A DNA stretch of 64,000 bases from Nocardioides kribbensis (GTDB taxonomy: Bacteria; Actinomycetota; Actinomycetes; Propionibacteriales; Nocardioidaceae). Of this stretch, positions 24,605 through 33,104 are shown piece after piece (the stretch's first letter is position 1; every line of letters begins with the position of its first letter). Location of the stretch: assembly GCF_015070375.1 (NCBI RefSeq), contig NZ_JADCLL010000007.1, positions 1 through 64,000 of the forward strand. The letters run 5' to 3'. The position numbers and the translations under genes are program-made. The notes below the pieces were generated by a model. The model saw only the letters and a list, made by a program, of their open reading frames with translations, had not been told where the DNA came from and made no database searches.

Positions 24605-25042
24605 ATGCCCGGTCCGGCACCCAAGAGTGACGACGCGCGCCGGCGTCGCAATGCCCCGATGGCCAACACCGTCAAGCTGCCCAGCGAAGGCCGCGACGGC
24701 GAGACTCCCTTGTGGCCGCTGAGCACCAGCGAGCCCCCGACCTGGGCCGAGCTCTGGACAACCCCGCAGGCCGTCGCCTGGGAGCGACTTGGCTGGACCC
24801 GCGTGGTTGCCCGTTACGCCGAGGTCGTCCGCATGTGCGAGAACCCCGAGGCCATGTCGGTCGGCTTCCTCGCCGAGGCTCGTCAGCTCGAGGACCGACT
24901 GGGCCTGACTCCGATGGCGATGCTTCGCCTGCGCTGGGAGGTCGCCAGCGACGAGGTTGCCGAGCAGCGCGTCACCAAGGCGCCCAAGACCACGGCGCGC
25001 GGCCGGTTGAAGGTGGCAGACAATGCCGTGGCGGGCTCCTGA
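24605..25042 (+). CDS. terS: Terminase small subunit
   Basis: 145 residues from ATG 24605 with GGGAGG upstream. The start MPGPAPKSDDARRRRNA is typical of actinophage TerS; a helical middle (FLAEARQLEDRLGLTPMAML) and basic tail follow. It recognises the packaging site and passes DNA to TerL. Overlaps terL by 20 bases. Confidence 0.82.
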   Translation: MPGPAPKSDDARRRRNAPMANTVKLPSEGRDGETPLWPLSTSEPPTWAELWTTPQAVAWERLGWTRVVARYAEVVRMCENPEAMSVGFLAEARQLEDRLGLTPMAMLRLRWEVASDEVAEQRVTKAPKTTARGRLKVADNAVAGS

Positions 25043-26015
25043 GTACGACGGCGAGTTTCCGACCCTCGGGTGGGACGTTGGCGAGTGGATCGAGGCCAAC
25101 TGCGTCATCCCCGACCGTGAGCACGGGGGCGAGCCGTACAAGCTCACCGACGAGATGTGGGTCTTCCTGGCCCACCACTACCGGCTGAACCTCGACGCCC
25201 GGATCGGTCAGCTCTCCACCGCCTTCACTTACCGCCGCTCGATCCTGGTCCGCCCGCAGAAGTGGGGCAAGGGCCCGCTCACTGCGGCCATCATCTGCGC
25301 CGAGGCGCTGGGCCCCACGATCTTCGACGGCTGGTCAGCCGAGGGTGAGCCCATCGGCCGCCCGCAGGCCACCCCGCGTATCCAGATCGCCGCGACCACC
25401 GACGACCAGACCGACAACGTCTACAAGCACTTGCTGCCCATGATCCAGCGCGGCCCCCTTGCCGACGAGATCCCGGACGCCGGCGTCACCCGGATCAACC
25501 TGCCCAATGGCGGGTGGATTGAGCCGGTCACCAGCAAGGCCACCTCTCGCCTCGGACAGCCGATCACGCTAGCCATCCAGGACGAGACCGGCCTGTGGCT
25601 CAAGACCAACGGCGGCCACTCGCTGGCCAAGACTCAGCGTCGCGGCCTGGCCGGCATGTCCGGTCGCTCGATCGAGACCACGAACGCGTGGAACCCCGCC
25701 GAGCTCTCGGTGGCGCAGATGGGGTTCGAGTCCAAGGTCAGCGACATCTACAAGGACTACCGCCAGTCGCCGGCCCGCCTGTCGTACAAGAACAAGGCGG
25801 ACCGTCGCAGGATCCACAAGATCGTCTACGGCGACTCCTGGTGGGTCGACCTCGACGCCATCGAGGCCGAGGCTGCCGAGATCATGGAGACCGACCCCGG
25901 CGACGCCGAACGCTTCTTCGGCAACCGCGTCGTCGCAGGCTCGGACGCCTGGCTGCCCACGGGCCTCTGGGAGGGCGCATATGCCGGACATGCCCTGGCT
26001 GCCCAACCCGCCTGA
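25023..26015 (+). CDS. terL: Terminase large subunit, ATPase part (split gene)
   Basis: 330 residues covering the packaging ATPase. The Walker-A-like RPQKWGKG lies at 77-84, the variant seen in many actinophages, and Walker B LAIQDETG at 183-190 has the catalytic Glu188. The frame continues through GNRVVAGSDAWLPTGLWEG and then stops shortly, while the nuclease half continues in the +1 frame from 25981. Either two polypeptides form the motor, a +1 frameshift joins them, or this is a mutation or base error. Confidence 0.88.
   Translation: MPWRAPEYDGEFPTLGWDVGEWIEANCVIPDREHGGEPYKLTDEMWVFLAHHYRLNLDARIGQLSTAFTYRRSILVRPQKWGKGPLTAAIICAEALGPTIFDGWSAEGEPIGRPQATPRIQIAATTDDQTDNVYKHLLPMIQRGPLADEIPDAGVTRINLPNGGWIEPVTSKATSRLGQPITLAIQDETGLWLKTNGGHSLAKTQRRGLAGMSGRSIETTNAWNPAELSVAQMGFESKVSDIYKDYRQSPARLSYKNKADRRRIHKIVYGDSWWVDLDAIEAEAAEIMETDPGDAERFFGNRVVAGSDAWLPTGLWEGAYAGHALAAQPA
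25969..25983 (+). promoter_or_regulatory. Ribosome site inside terL for the nuclease part
   Basis: GGGAGGG (25969-25975) lies five bases before ATG 25981, an ideal Shine-Dalgarno distance, so the nuclease half can be started independently. The same element could also stimulate +1 slippage of ribosomes reading the ATPase frame. Confidence 0.6.
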
Positions 26016-26598
26016 CGGCACCGAGATCTGCCTGGGCTTCGACGGCAGCGACGTGGACGACTGGTCTGCCATCCGCGCCGAGACCTTCGAGGGCTTCCAG
26101 TTCACCCCGCGCATCCAGGGTGGGAAGCCAGCTATCTGGAACCCGGCATCCCACCACGACCACCGCATCCCCCGCAGCGAAGTCCACGCGGCCGTCGACG
26201 AGATCTTCGACCGCTTCACCGTCCTGCGCTTCTACTACGACCCGCCCCTGTGGACCAGCGAGGGCGAGGCGTGGCAGGTCAAGTACGGCGACAAGATCGT
26301 GCTGCCGTGGGAGACCTACCGCACCACCGCGATGCACGCAGCCCTCGAGCGTTTCGTCATCGACCTCAAGACGGGCCTGTTGACCCACGACGGCTGTCCC
26401 GACACCGCCACCCACATCGCAGCCGCCGTCAAGGTCGGCCGCGGCGGGCGAGACCAGTACGGCATCGCCAAGGCGTCACGGCTCCAGAAGATCGACGCCG
26501 GCGTGACCAGCGTCGTCACCCACGAAGCCGCCTGCGACGCACGCACGGCCGGCTGGGGGCAGCAGACCGGACCGACGTACTTCCGCCTACCGCGATAA
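25981..26598 (+). CDS. terL: Terminase large subunit, nuclease part (split gene)
   Basis: 205 residues forming the RNase-H-like nuclease of TerL: CLGFDGSDVDDWSAI gives the first metal-binding Asp (D21), a second acidic site is near FYYDPPLW (~81), and a third near DQYGIAK (~160). The frame is +1 relative to the ATPase part and overlaps it by 35 bases. In related phages both are one chain of about 530 residues. Codon quality is good through the joint. Confidence 0.85.
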   Translation: MPDMPWLPNPPDGTEICLGFDGSDVDDWSAIRAETFEGFQFTPRIQGGKPAIWNPASHHDHRIPRSEVHAAVDEIFDRFTVLRFYYDPPLWTSEGEAWQVKYGDKIVLPWETYRTTAMHAALERFVIDLKTGLLTHDGCPDTATHIAAAVKVGRGGRDQYGIAKASRLQKIDAGVTSVVTHEAACDARTAGWGQQTGPTYFRLPR

Positions 26599-26614
26599 CC
26601 CGAAGGAGGGAAAC

Positions 26615-27979
26615 GTGGCGCTCACTCCCTCCGAGCTGGAACTGATCGACTCGCTCAAGCGGGACCTAGATGCCCGGTCCCTCGATGACGAGTTGCTGCT
26701 GCGCTACTACCGCGGCCGTCAGCGCGTCGAGCAGCTCGGGATGGCGATCCCGCCCGCAATGCGCCGCTTCCTCGTCGTCACCAACTGGTGCCGCACGGTC
26801 GTCGACACCATTAACGACCGCCAGCAAGTCCGGTCCCTAATCCTCCCGGGCCAGGAGACCGCCGACCCGCAGCTGCGCGCCATCTGGGACTCCAACAACC
26901 TCTCCGCGCACGTCGCCATGTTCAACCGCGACCGCATGATCTACGGCCGCGGCTTCATGTCGGTCGGCGCCAACGAGGACAACAGCGAGCTCCCCCTGGT
27001 GCGCGTGGAATCTCCGCGCGAGATGGTCGCTCGCGTCGACTACCGCCGCGAGATCGTGACGGCCGCCGCACGGTTCTACGGCACTGCGGACAATGGCTAC
27101 GGGCCGACCAACGTCACCCTCTACCTGCCGAACGTCACCGTCTGGGTCGAGCGCTCCCAGGGTGACGGCCGCTGGTACGAGGTCGACCGCGATCCTCACA
27201 ACCTCGGCGTCGTCCCCGTCGTCATGCACCTCAACCGCCGCATGTCCGGCGGCTGGGTCGGAGAGTCGCAGTTCACCGACGTCATCCCGCTGGTCGACGC
27301 CGCTGCGCGCTCGCTGACGAACCTCCAGTTCGCCCAAGAGGCCCACGGCGTGCCGCGCATGTGGATGGCCGGCGTCAAGAAGGAGGACTTCCTCGACGCC
27401 GACGGCAAGCCTGTCCCCCAGTTCGAGGCCTACTTCGACGCCATCCACACCATCACCGACGCCGCCGGCAAGGTCGGCCAGCTCACCGCCGCGGACCTCA
27501 AGAACTTCGAGACCGCACTCAACATCTACGGCGTCCAGGCATCCATTGAGACCGGCTTCCCCGCCCGCTACTTCGGGCTCCTCGCCGCCAACCCGCCCAC
27601 CGAAGGATCCATCCGCGCCGACGAGGCCCGCCTGGTGCGCTCAGTGGAGTCTCAGAACGTCGAGGTCGGCACCACCCTCGGATGGGTCGGCGCACTCGCC
27701 TACCGCTTCGCCACCGGCCGCGTCGTCGAGGGAAACCAGGTCCGGACCGACTGGTTCGACCCTGCGACCCCCACCGTCTCCCAGCGCGAGGACGCTCTGG
27801 CCAAGCGTCACGCGGAGGGCGTCCTGTCCCGCGAGGGCTACTGGGACGAACTGGGATGGTCCGAGGCTCGCAAGGCCAAGGAGCGCGCCTACTTCGAGGC
27901 CGAAGCGCTCGACCCCGTCACTCGAGCAGTCATGGATGGCCTGAGCAACGATGCCGCCAACGCTGCGGTCGGCGCGTAA
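26615..27979 (+). CDS. Portal protein
   Basis: 454-residue portal of the SPP1 gp6/HK97-related type; twelve copies form the DNA gate of the head. Features: LLRYYRGRQRVEQL at the start, VTNWCRTVVDTINDR, the crown region with PVVMHLNRR, and the late FPARYFGLLAANPPTEGSIR motif. GTG start with AAGGAGGG upstream. 29 bases of overlap with the next gene. Confidence 0.9.
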   Translation: MALTPSELELIDSLKRDLDARSLDDELLLRYYRGRQRVEQLGMAIPPAMRRFLVVTNWCRTVVDTINDRQQVRSLILPGQETADPQLRAIWDSNNLSAHVAMFNRDRMIYGRGFMSVGANEDNSELPLVRVESPREMVARVDYRREIVTAAARFYGTADNGYGPTNVTLYLPNVTVWVERSQGDGRWYEVDRDPHNLGVVPVVMHLNRRMSGGWVGESQFTDVIPLVDAAARSLTNLQFAQEAHGVPRMWMAGVKKEDFLDADGKPVPQFEAYFDAIHTITDAAGKVGQLTAADLKNFETALNIYGVQASIETGFPARYFGLLAANPPTEGSIRADEARLVRSVESQNVEVGTTLGWVGALAYRFATGRVVEGNQVRTDWFDPATPTVSQREDALAKRHAEGVLSREGYWDELGWSEARKAKERAYFEAEALDPVTRAVMDGLSNDAANAAVGA

Positions 27980-28715
27980 GCACTACCGCCTTTCCGCCCT
28001 CATCGCGCGGCGGGCGGTACGTGAGGCCAAGAAGGCCCGCAGCGGCGGCACAGCGGCCGTCGTGGGAGTCGTGGCAGCCCACCAGATCACCCAGGCCCAA
28101 GCCTCCCAGGTCGCGGTCGAGGAAATGCTTGCCGAGCAAGAGATCGACTCCATCGCCGAGGCCCTGCTGAACATCGCAGCCTTCGCCACCGAGCCGTCGA
28201 CCCTGACGCAGATGATCGAGGCCACCGACACTGACTTCGAGTTCGAGCGCCTGGTCGAATCCATCGTCCAAGAGGCCGCGCGAGCCGCCGAAAGCGTGTC
28301 AATCGCGGTCCGCCCGGACATCTACCACGTCCGCTACGTCAACCCGCCCTGCTGCGCCCGCTGCGCCATTCTCGCGGGCCGCGTCTACCGCTGGTCGACC
28401 GGCTTTGAGCGACACCCCGGCTGCGACTGCTCGATGATCCCCACGACCATCGCCAGCCCCTACGCCCAGAACCCCGACCAGCTCGTCGCCGACGGCCAGG
28501 TGCGCGGCCTCTCCAAGGCCGACATGAAAGCGCTCGCAGACGGCGCCGATCTCGGCCAAGTCGTCAACATCCGCCGCCGAGCCGCCGGCCTCAACGAGTC
28601 CGGCCGAGCACTGGCCCGCGGCGGGCGGCCCACCCCGGCAGGCATTTACCGCCTGGCTAGCGACCGCGCGCAGGCCATCGAGCTCCTGCGCCGCTACGGC
28701 TACATCACCACCTGA
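27951..28715 (+). CDS. MuF/VG15-like minor head protein
   Basis: 254 residues. C-terminal MuF-type module with YVNPPCCARCAILAGRVYRW and HPGCDC, the conserved Cys/His cluster of SPP1 gp7-like proteins. It binds the portal and enters the head during assembly, and may influence DNA ejection. No toxin domain is fused. It starts inside the portal gene. Confidence 0.85.
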   Translation: MPPTLRSARKHYRLSALIARRAVREAKKARSGGTAAVVGVVAAHQITQAQASQVAVEEMLAEQEIDSIAEALLNIAAFATEPSTLTQMIEATDTDFEFERLVESIVQEAARAAESVSIAVRPDIYHVRYVNPPCCARCAILAGRVYRWSTGFERHPGCDCSMIPTTIASPYAQNPDQLVADGQVRGLSKADMKALADGADLGQVVNIRRRAAGLNESGRALARGGRPTPAGIYRLASDRAQAIELLRRYGYITT

Positions 28716-28764
28716 TCTTCCTGACGACGCGAGGTCGCCAGGTCAACTCCGCGATGGAGGATGC

Positions 28765-29262
28765 ATGTCCGAGAACACCCCCGAGTCCACCAACGAGCCT
28801 GACGTCGCACAGACGCAGGGCGACCCTGCCGGCGACGACCAGCAGCTCGGCGAGAGCGGCGTCAAGGCGCTCAAGGCCGAGCGGGAGGCCCGATCGGCTG
28901 CCGAGAAGTCGGCCGCCGCGCTCCAGAAGCAGCTCGACGAGATCGCCGCTGCCAACCTCAGCGACCTTGAGCGCGCCCAGAAGGCCGCCCAGGACGCAGA
29001 GGCCGCCGCAGCCGCAGCCACCGCCGAGGCACTGCGCCTCCGAGTGGCCGCCAAGCACGGGATCAGCGACGAGGACGCCGACCTGTTCCTCACCGGCGCC
29101 GACCTCGAGACCGTCGAGCGACAGGCCAAGGCGCTCGCAGCTCGGACATCGACCGGCCCCAAGCCCGACCTCAGTCAGGGCTCGCGGGGCACCACCTCCT
29201 CCGGAAACCCGGAGCAGGACTTCGCCAACTTCCTGGGCGCTCAGATGAGCACTCGGGGCTGA
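28765..29262 (+). CDS. Capsid scaffolding protein
   Basis: 165 residues, acidic, Ala/Glu/Gln-rich coiled coil (residues ~35-105) with a disordered N-terminus and a short C-terminal part ending FANFLGAQMSTRG. This composition and its place just before the capsid gene identify a scaffold. No protease gene is evident. GGAGGATGC precedes the ATG. Confidence 0.85.
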   Translation: MSENTPESTNEPDVAQTQGDPAGDDQQLGESGVKALKAEREARSAAEKSAAALQKQLDEIAAANLSDLERAQKAAQDAEAAAAAATAEALRLRVAAKHGISDEDADLFLTGADLETVERQAKALAARTSTGPKPDLSQGSRGTTSSGNPEQDFANFLGAQMSTRG

Positions 29263-29283
29263 CCTGACTTAGGAGTCAGACAC

Positions 29284-30501
29284 ATGGCTACCAGCCTCTC
29301 CTCCATCAACAACACCCTCCTCCCGCCGACCATCACCGGCCCCATCTTCGACCAGGCCATCGAGTCCTCGGCCGTCATGTCGCTGGCCCGCCGTGTGCCG
29401 CTGTCGGTCAACGCCCAGACCGCCATCCCCGTCTCCATGGACATCCCCGCCGCCGGCTGGGTCTCCGAGGGCGGACAGAAGCCCGTCGGCTCCGGCGCCA
29501 TGAGCGTCAAGACCATGGTCGGCAAGAAGGTCGCGCTGCTCGTTCCGGTCTCCCAGGAGATCGCCATGACCAACGCCGCCGGCCTCTACGCCCAGCTGCG
29601 CCAGGACCTCCCCACCGCCATCGCCCGCGCCTTCGACTATGCCGCCATCCACGGCCTCGACCTGCGCACCGGCGGAGCCGGCCCCTTCTCGGACTACCTC
29701 AAGAAGGGCGCCTCGGCCGTCGAGCTCGGCACCGCCTCCCAGGGCACCGGCGGCATGTTCGCCGACCTCGTCCAGGGCGAGAAGCTCGTCACCGACGCCG
29801 GCTACGACTTCTCCGGCTTCGCCGCCGACCCCCGCCTCAAGCCCACCCTCAAGCTGACGACCGACACCCAGGGCCGCCCGCTGTGGGTCGACTCCCCCAC
29901 CGACGGCAGCATCGCCGGCAACCTCATCGGCTACCCCGCCGCCTACAACCGGGGCGTCTCGGGCACCTACCGCCGCAACGGCAACGGTGTCCAGGCCGTC
30001 ACCATCACCGGCACCCCCACCGGCGGCACCTTCACCCTCACCTACGGCGGCGCCACCACCGCTCCGCTGGCCTACAACGCCGCCTCCTCCACCGTGCAGA
30101 GCGCCCTCCGCGCCCTGCCCGGCCTCTCGACGGCCACCGTCTCCGGCTCGGCCGGCGGCCCCTACACCGTCACCCTCGGAGCCGTCGGCGTCGCCACCGG
30201 CCCCATCACCGCCAACGGCTCCGGCCTCACCGGCGGCACCAACCCCGCCGTGATCGTCGGCGCCACCCCCTCGCGCGACACCAAGCTCCGCGCGATCGGC
30301 GGCGACTGGTCGCAGGCCGCCTACGGCGTCGGCATGGACATCTCCATCAAGGTCTCCGACTCCGCGTCCTACGTCGACGAGGCCGGCGTCACCCACTCGG
30401 CCTTCCAGGAGAACCTCGTCCTCCTGCTGGTCGAGGCCTACTACGGCTTCGTCAAGAGCGACGCCGCGGGCGCCTGGGTCGCATACACCGACGCCAACTG
30501 A
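29284..30501 (+). CDS. Major capsid protein, HK97 fold, with inserted beta domain
   Basis: 405 residues. The N-terminal arm and P/E-loop parts (PVSMDIPAAGWVSEGG, KKVALLVPVSQEI) and the end (GVTHSAFQENLVLLLVEAYYG) form the HK97-type shell protein. Residues about 233-328 are a Thr/Gly-rich beta domain (VQAVTITGTPTGGTFTLTYG, ALRALPGL, LTGGTNPAV) inserted before PSRDTKLRAIGGDWS. The insert would project from the capsid surface. AGGAGTC precedes the ATG. Confidence 0.92.
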   Translation: MATSLSSINNTLLPPTITGPIFDQAIESSAVMSLARRVPLSVNAQTAIPVSMDIPAAGWVSEGGQKPVGSGAMSVKTMVGKKVALLVPVSQEIAMTNAAGLYAQLRQDLPTAIARAFDYAAIHGLDLRTGGAGPFSDYLKKGASAVELGTASQGTGGMFADLVQGEKLVTDAGYDFSGFAADPRLKPTLKLTTDTQGRPLWVDSPTDGSIAGNLIGYPAAYNRGVSGTYRRNGNGVQAVTITGTPTGGTFTLTYGGATTAPLAYNAASSTVQSALRALPGLSTATVSGSAGGPYTVTLGAVGVATGPITANGSGLTGGTNPAVIVGATPSRDTKLRAIGGDWSQAAYGVGMDISIKVSDSASYVDEAGVTHSAFQENLVLLLVEAYYGFVKSDAAGAWVAYTDAN

Positions 30502-30531
30502 CCCACGAGCAAGTAAGGAGGTGGGGCGGTC

Positions 30532-30945
30532 ATGGCCGTCGCGACCTACGAAGACGTGGCCGTAGCCATCGGCCGCCCCATCTCCGACACCACCGAGCAG
30601 GCCCAGGTCACCTACTGGCTCGACGCAGTAGAACTCCAGATCAAGGCCCGCCTCGGCGACGTGGCTGACCTCGACCAAGACGTGCTCAAGTACGTCGAGG
30701 TCGAGGCAGTCGCGACCAAGATGCAGAACCCGAACGGCTACCAGTCCGAGACCATCGACGACTACACCTACCGCTTCGGCACCGAGACCCGCCGCGTCAC
30801 CATCCTCGACGAGTGGTGGCAGCTGCTCGACCCCGACAGCAGCGCCCCCTCGGCATCCATCCGCCCAGGCTTCGAGCCCGACCGCGTTGGATGGGCAGCC
30901 GCCGTCCCGCCCTACTTCGACCCCGAGTGGGACCGCCTCCGGTGA
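30532..30945 (+). CDS. Head-tail connector (gp15/gp6-like adaptor)
   Basis: 137 residues, helical: TYEDVAVAIGRPISDTTEQ, VEVEAVATKMQNPNGYQSE, TRRVTILDEWWQLL. Matches the adaptor that rings the portal in siphoviruses. AAGGAGGTGGGG precedes the ATG; GTGA overlap with the next gene. Confidence 0.82.
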   Translation: MAVATYEDVAVAIGRPISDTTEQAQVTYWLDAVELQIKARLGDVADLDQDVLKYVEVEAVATKMQNPNGYQSETIDDYTYRFGTETRRVTILDEWWQLLDPDSSAPSASIRPGFEPDRVGWAAAVPPYFDPEWDRLR

Positions 30946-31358
30946 GCGTCGACAGCGTCACCACCGCCGGCCGCCGCGCAGCCGAGTCCCGCATGACAAG
31001 CCGCGTCGAGATCCGCCGCAAGACCGGCCGCACCACCCAGGACGAGACCACCGGCTACGAGGTCCCCGTCTGGGACACGATCCACACCGACCTCCCCGCC
31101 CGCTTTCCCCCTGAGCGCGGCGGGGCAGGCAAGTCCCGCACCGTCGACATCGGCGGCGCTGAGGTGACCCTGGCCCTGCGCGAGATGCACGTCCCCTGGG
31201 CCACCGAGAACCTCGCCACGGGTGACTACGCCCTCGTCACCGCCGGACGCTCCACAGGGGCTGTGTGGCGGCTCGTGGAGGCATCTGCGCCGGCGGATCA
31301 ATCGACCGCGTACCGGGTCAATGTGACCAAAGAGGACCGACCGAGGGAGTGGACATGA
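30942..31358 (+). CDS. Head-closure/connector protein (DUF6093-like)
   Basis: 138 residues from GTG 30942. A basic start (RMTSRVEIRRKTGRTTQD) then a beta-barrel-like domain (VDIGGAEVTLALREMHVPW, TGDYALVTAG). Position between adaptor and gp10-like protein supports a head-completion (stopper) role. Confidence 0.72.
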   Translation: MSVDSVTTAGRRAAESRMTSRVEIRRKTGRTTQDETTGYEVPVWDTIHTDLPARFPPERGGAGKSRTVDIGGAEVTLALREMHVPWATENLATGDYALVTAGRSTGAVWRLVEASAPADQSTAYRVNVTKEDRPREWT

Positions 31359-31510
31359 CGACTGGCGGGCGAAGCGAGCGCGTTCACCTCGCGCTCGGTG
31401 ACGGCTCCTCCGGTCGGATGCGCGCCGCCGCTCAGGCTGTCCGCGAGTGGCACCTGCGCGACGAGCTCGACCGCGCCACCTGGGAGCCGCACGACTGGGG
31501 CGACGACTGA
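31355..31510 (+). CDS. Small protein in the connector cluster
   Basis: 51 residues, MTTGGRSERVHLALGDGSSG then RAAAQAVREWHLRDELDRAT. Unknown; its stop abuts the next start (TGATG). Could be a small assembly factor. Confidence 0.6.
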   Translation: MTTGGRSERVHLALGDGSSGRMRAAAQAVREWHLRDELDRATWEPHDWGDD

Positions 31511-31875
31511 TGCGCGTCAGGGCCAGCACGACCATTGGCGATGTCATCCCGATCATGGCCCGCGACGTCGGCGCCACCCCGGTCCAGGCCGCTGCGGTCG
31601 TCAAGCGCAATGTCGACCAAGGGCTCTCCGCGGCCCAGCGCATCGCCCGAGCCGCATCCGGTCCCCACGGCGCGCTCTTCTACAAGCGCTACACCTCCGA
31701 GATGACCGGCGCGACGACCGGCGAGTGGGGTCCCGAGGGTCCCGTTGCTGGCGTCGCGGTCGGCGGTGGGTGGCGCAACGGCCCGCCGAACACTGATATC
31801 CCCAAGTCGGGCGACCTCCAGGCGGTCAAGTTCTTCAAGGACGCCGCTGACCTCGCAGACAGCCGCCTCTGGTGA
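31510..31875 (+). CDS. HK97 gp10-like head-tail connector
   Basis: 121 residues, helical N-terminus with AARAASGPHGALFYKRYTSE-type basic segment and EWGPEGPVAGVAVGGGWRNG in the middle, as in gp10-like neck proteins. ATG overlaps the previous stop; GTGA overlap with the next gene. Confidence 0.72.
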   Translation: MRVRASTTIGDVIPIMARDVGATPVQAAAVVKRNVDQGLSAAQRIARAASGPHGALFYKRYTSEMTGATTGEWGPEGPVAGVAVGGGWRNGPPNTDIPKSGDLQAVKFFKDAADLADSRLW

Positions 31876-32282
31876 GCGCGCTTTTCGACTCCCGCCCGAT
31901 CGTCACCGCGGTCAAGGCGGCACTGACTGTCACCCTCGGCGCCGACCGAGTCTTCGAGTACGGCGACGTCCCCGGCGCGGACAACAACCCCGGCTCGCTG
32001 CCCAGGATCTTCGCCCTGCCGTCGATCGAGCGCCGATTCAACCCGGCCCTCCGATTCAGCGCCGAGACCGACGTCGTCGCCTGGCGCCTGTCGGTCCGCG
32101 TCGTGGGCTCCACGGTCGACGAGGCTCGCTGGGCCCTCTTCAAGGTCGCCGCGGCGCTCAACGAGCAGTCACTCCCCGTCGCCGAGACCTTCACGACCCC
32201 CATGCAGTTCGAGTCGGACCAAGCCCCCGAGTCGGACGACGGTCGCTACTCCGCTGTAGCGACGTACACCTTCGCCACCTAG
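31872..32282 (+). CDS. Tail terminator/minor tail protein
   Basis: 136 residues, alpha-beta: SRPIVTAVKAALTVTLGADR, RWALFKVAAALNEQ, then strands ending YSAVATYTFAT. This pattern and its place directly before the tail tube identify the terminator that caps the tail and joins the head. Confidence 0.75.
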   Translation: MSALFDSRPIVTAVKAALTVTLGADRVFEYGDVPGADNNPGSLPRIFALPSIERRFNPALRFSAETDVVAWRLSVRVVGSTVDEARWALFKVAAALNEQSLPVAETFTTPMQFESDQAPESDDGRYSAVATYTFAT

Positions 32283-32301
32283 CCCGTAAGGGAGCTTCGC
32301 C

Positions 32302-32496
32302 ATGCCCGAGTACGTCCGCGTCAAGGACAAGTCCACCGGCCACCACTACAGCGTCATCGCGTCGGCCTTCGACGACTCGGCGATGACCAAGCTCAAGCAG
32401 GACGCGGTCGACGTGGCCGGCAACCCCCTGCCCCCGGAGTTCAACACCCCTAGCGGCCAGTCGGCCGACCCCAAGAAGGAGAACAGCAATGGCTGA
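32302..32496 (+). CDS. Small virion-associated protein
   Basis: 64 residues: YVRVKDKSTGHHYSVIASAF then a polar tail ending KKENSNG. Has its own AAGGGAGC ribosome site. Found before the major tail gene in related siphophages; role unknown. Confidence 0.65.
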   Translation: MPEYVRVKDKSTGHHYSVIASAFDDSAMTKLKQDAVDVAGNPLPPEFNTPSGQSADPKKENSNG

Positions 32497-33019
32497 GCCG
32501 CTTCGTCCCAACTCTGTCGGAACTTTCGGCAAGACCAACTGGATCTTCGTGACCACGCTCGCGAACAAGTCCGCCCCCAGCGTTGCGGAGGTGAATGCCA
32601 CCAGCGGCCTCGACATCTCACGCATCATTTTCGCCTCCAGCGGCAAGCCCTCGCAGTCCACGAACCGCGTCACCAATGAGCGACGCCTGGGCGACACGAA
32701 GGTCTACGAGCGCATCGGCGTCAGCAACGTGACCGGCGGGACCATGACCTATGCCTTCGATCCGCAGGCAGCTTCGGGTTCTGATGGCAAGAAGTGGTTT
32801 GAGAAGATCCCCGAGGGGGCCTCTGGCTTCCTCATCGAGCGCAAGGGCATCGCCCGCGCCACCGCCCCTGCCGCCGGCCAGTTCGTGAACGTCTACCCGG
32901 TCGAGTTCGGCCCCTCGTTCCCGACCGATTCTGGCGCGGAAGAGTCGGCCGAGTCCGCGATGACCGTGGAGTTCTCGATTCCCAACGAGGTCGCGATCAA
33001 CGTCGCCATCGCGGCCTGA
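32489..33019 (+). CDS. Major tail (tube) protein
   Basis: 176 residues, beta-rich: FGKTNWIFVTTLANKSAPSV, ERRLGDTKVYERIGVSNVTG, TYAFDPQ. Hexamers of this protein form the tail tube. Strong AAGGAG site. It is followed by a strong hairpin before the chaperone genes, a layout that allows higher tube-protein expression. Confidence 0.85.
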   Translation: MAEPLRPNSVGTFGKTNWIFVTTLANKSAPSVAEVNATSGLDISRIIFASSGKPSQSTNRVTNERRLGDTKVYERIGVSNVTGGTMTYAFDPQAASGSDGKKWFEKIPEGASGFLIERKGIARATAPAAGQFVNVYPVEFGPSFPTDSGAEESAESAMTVEFSIPNEVAINVAIAA

Positions 33020-33028
33020 CCCTGACCG

Positions 33029-33065
33029 CCGCGAGCGGGAGGGTTCGACAGCCTCCCGCTCGCGG
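33029..33065 (+). terminator. Hairpin between tail tube and tail chaperone genes
   Basis: Perfect 14-bp stem CCGCGAGCGGGAGG (33029-33042) / CCTCCCGCTCGCGG (33052-33065) with a nine-base loop and no T-run. It may be a partial terminator or mRNA-stabilising 3' end. Confidence 0.75.
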
Positions 33066-33104
33066 CTCCAGCCGCACCCTCTGTCGACCTGTCGAGAGGA
33101 ACCC

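Noticed and set aside
24165..24722. 185-residue frame across HNH and terS
   Set aside because: Out of frame with two recognisable genes.
27951..28715. MuF-linked toxin domain
   Set aside because: The protein ends shortly after the MuF-type Cys/His module; no polymorphic toxin domain follows.
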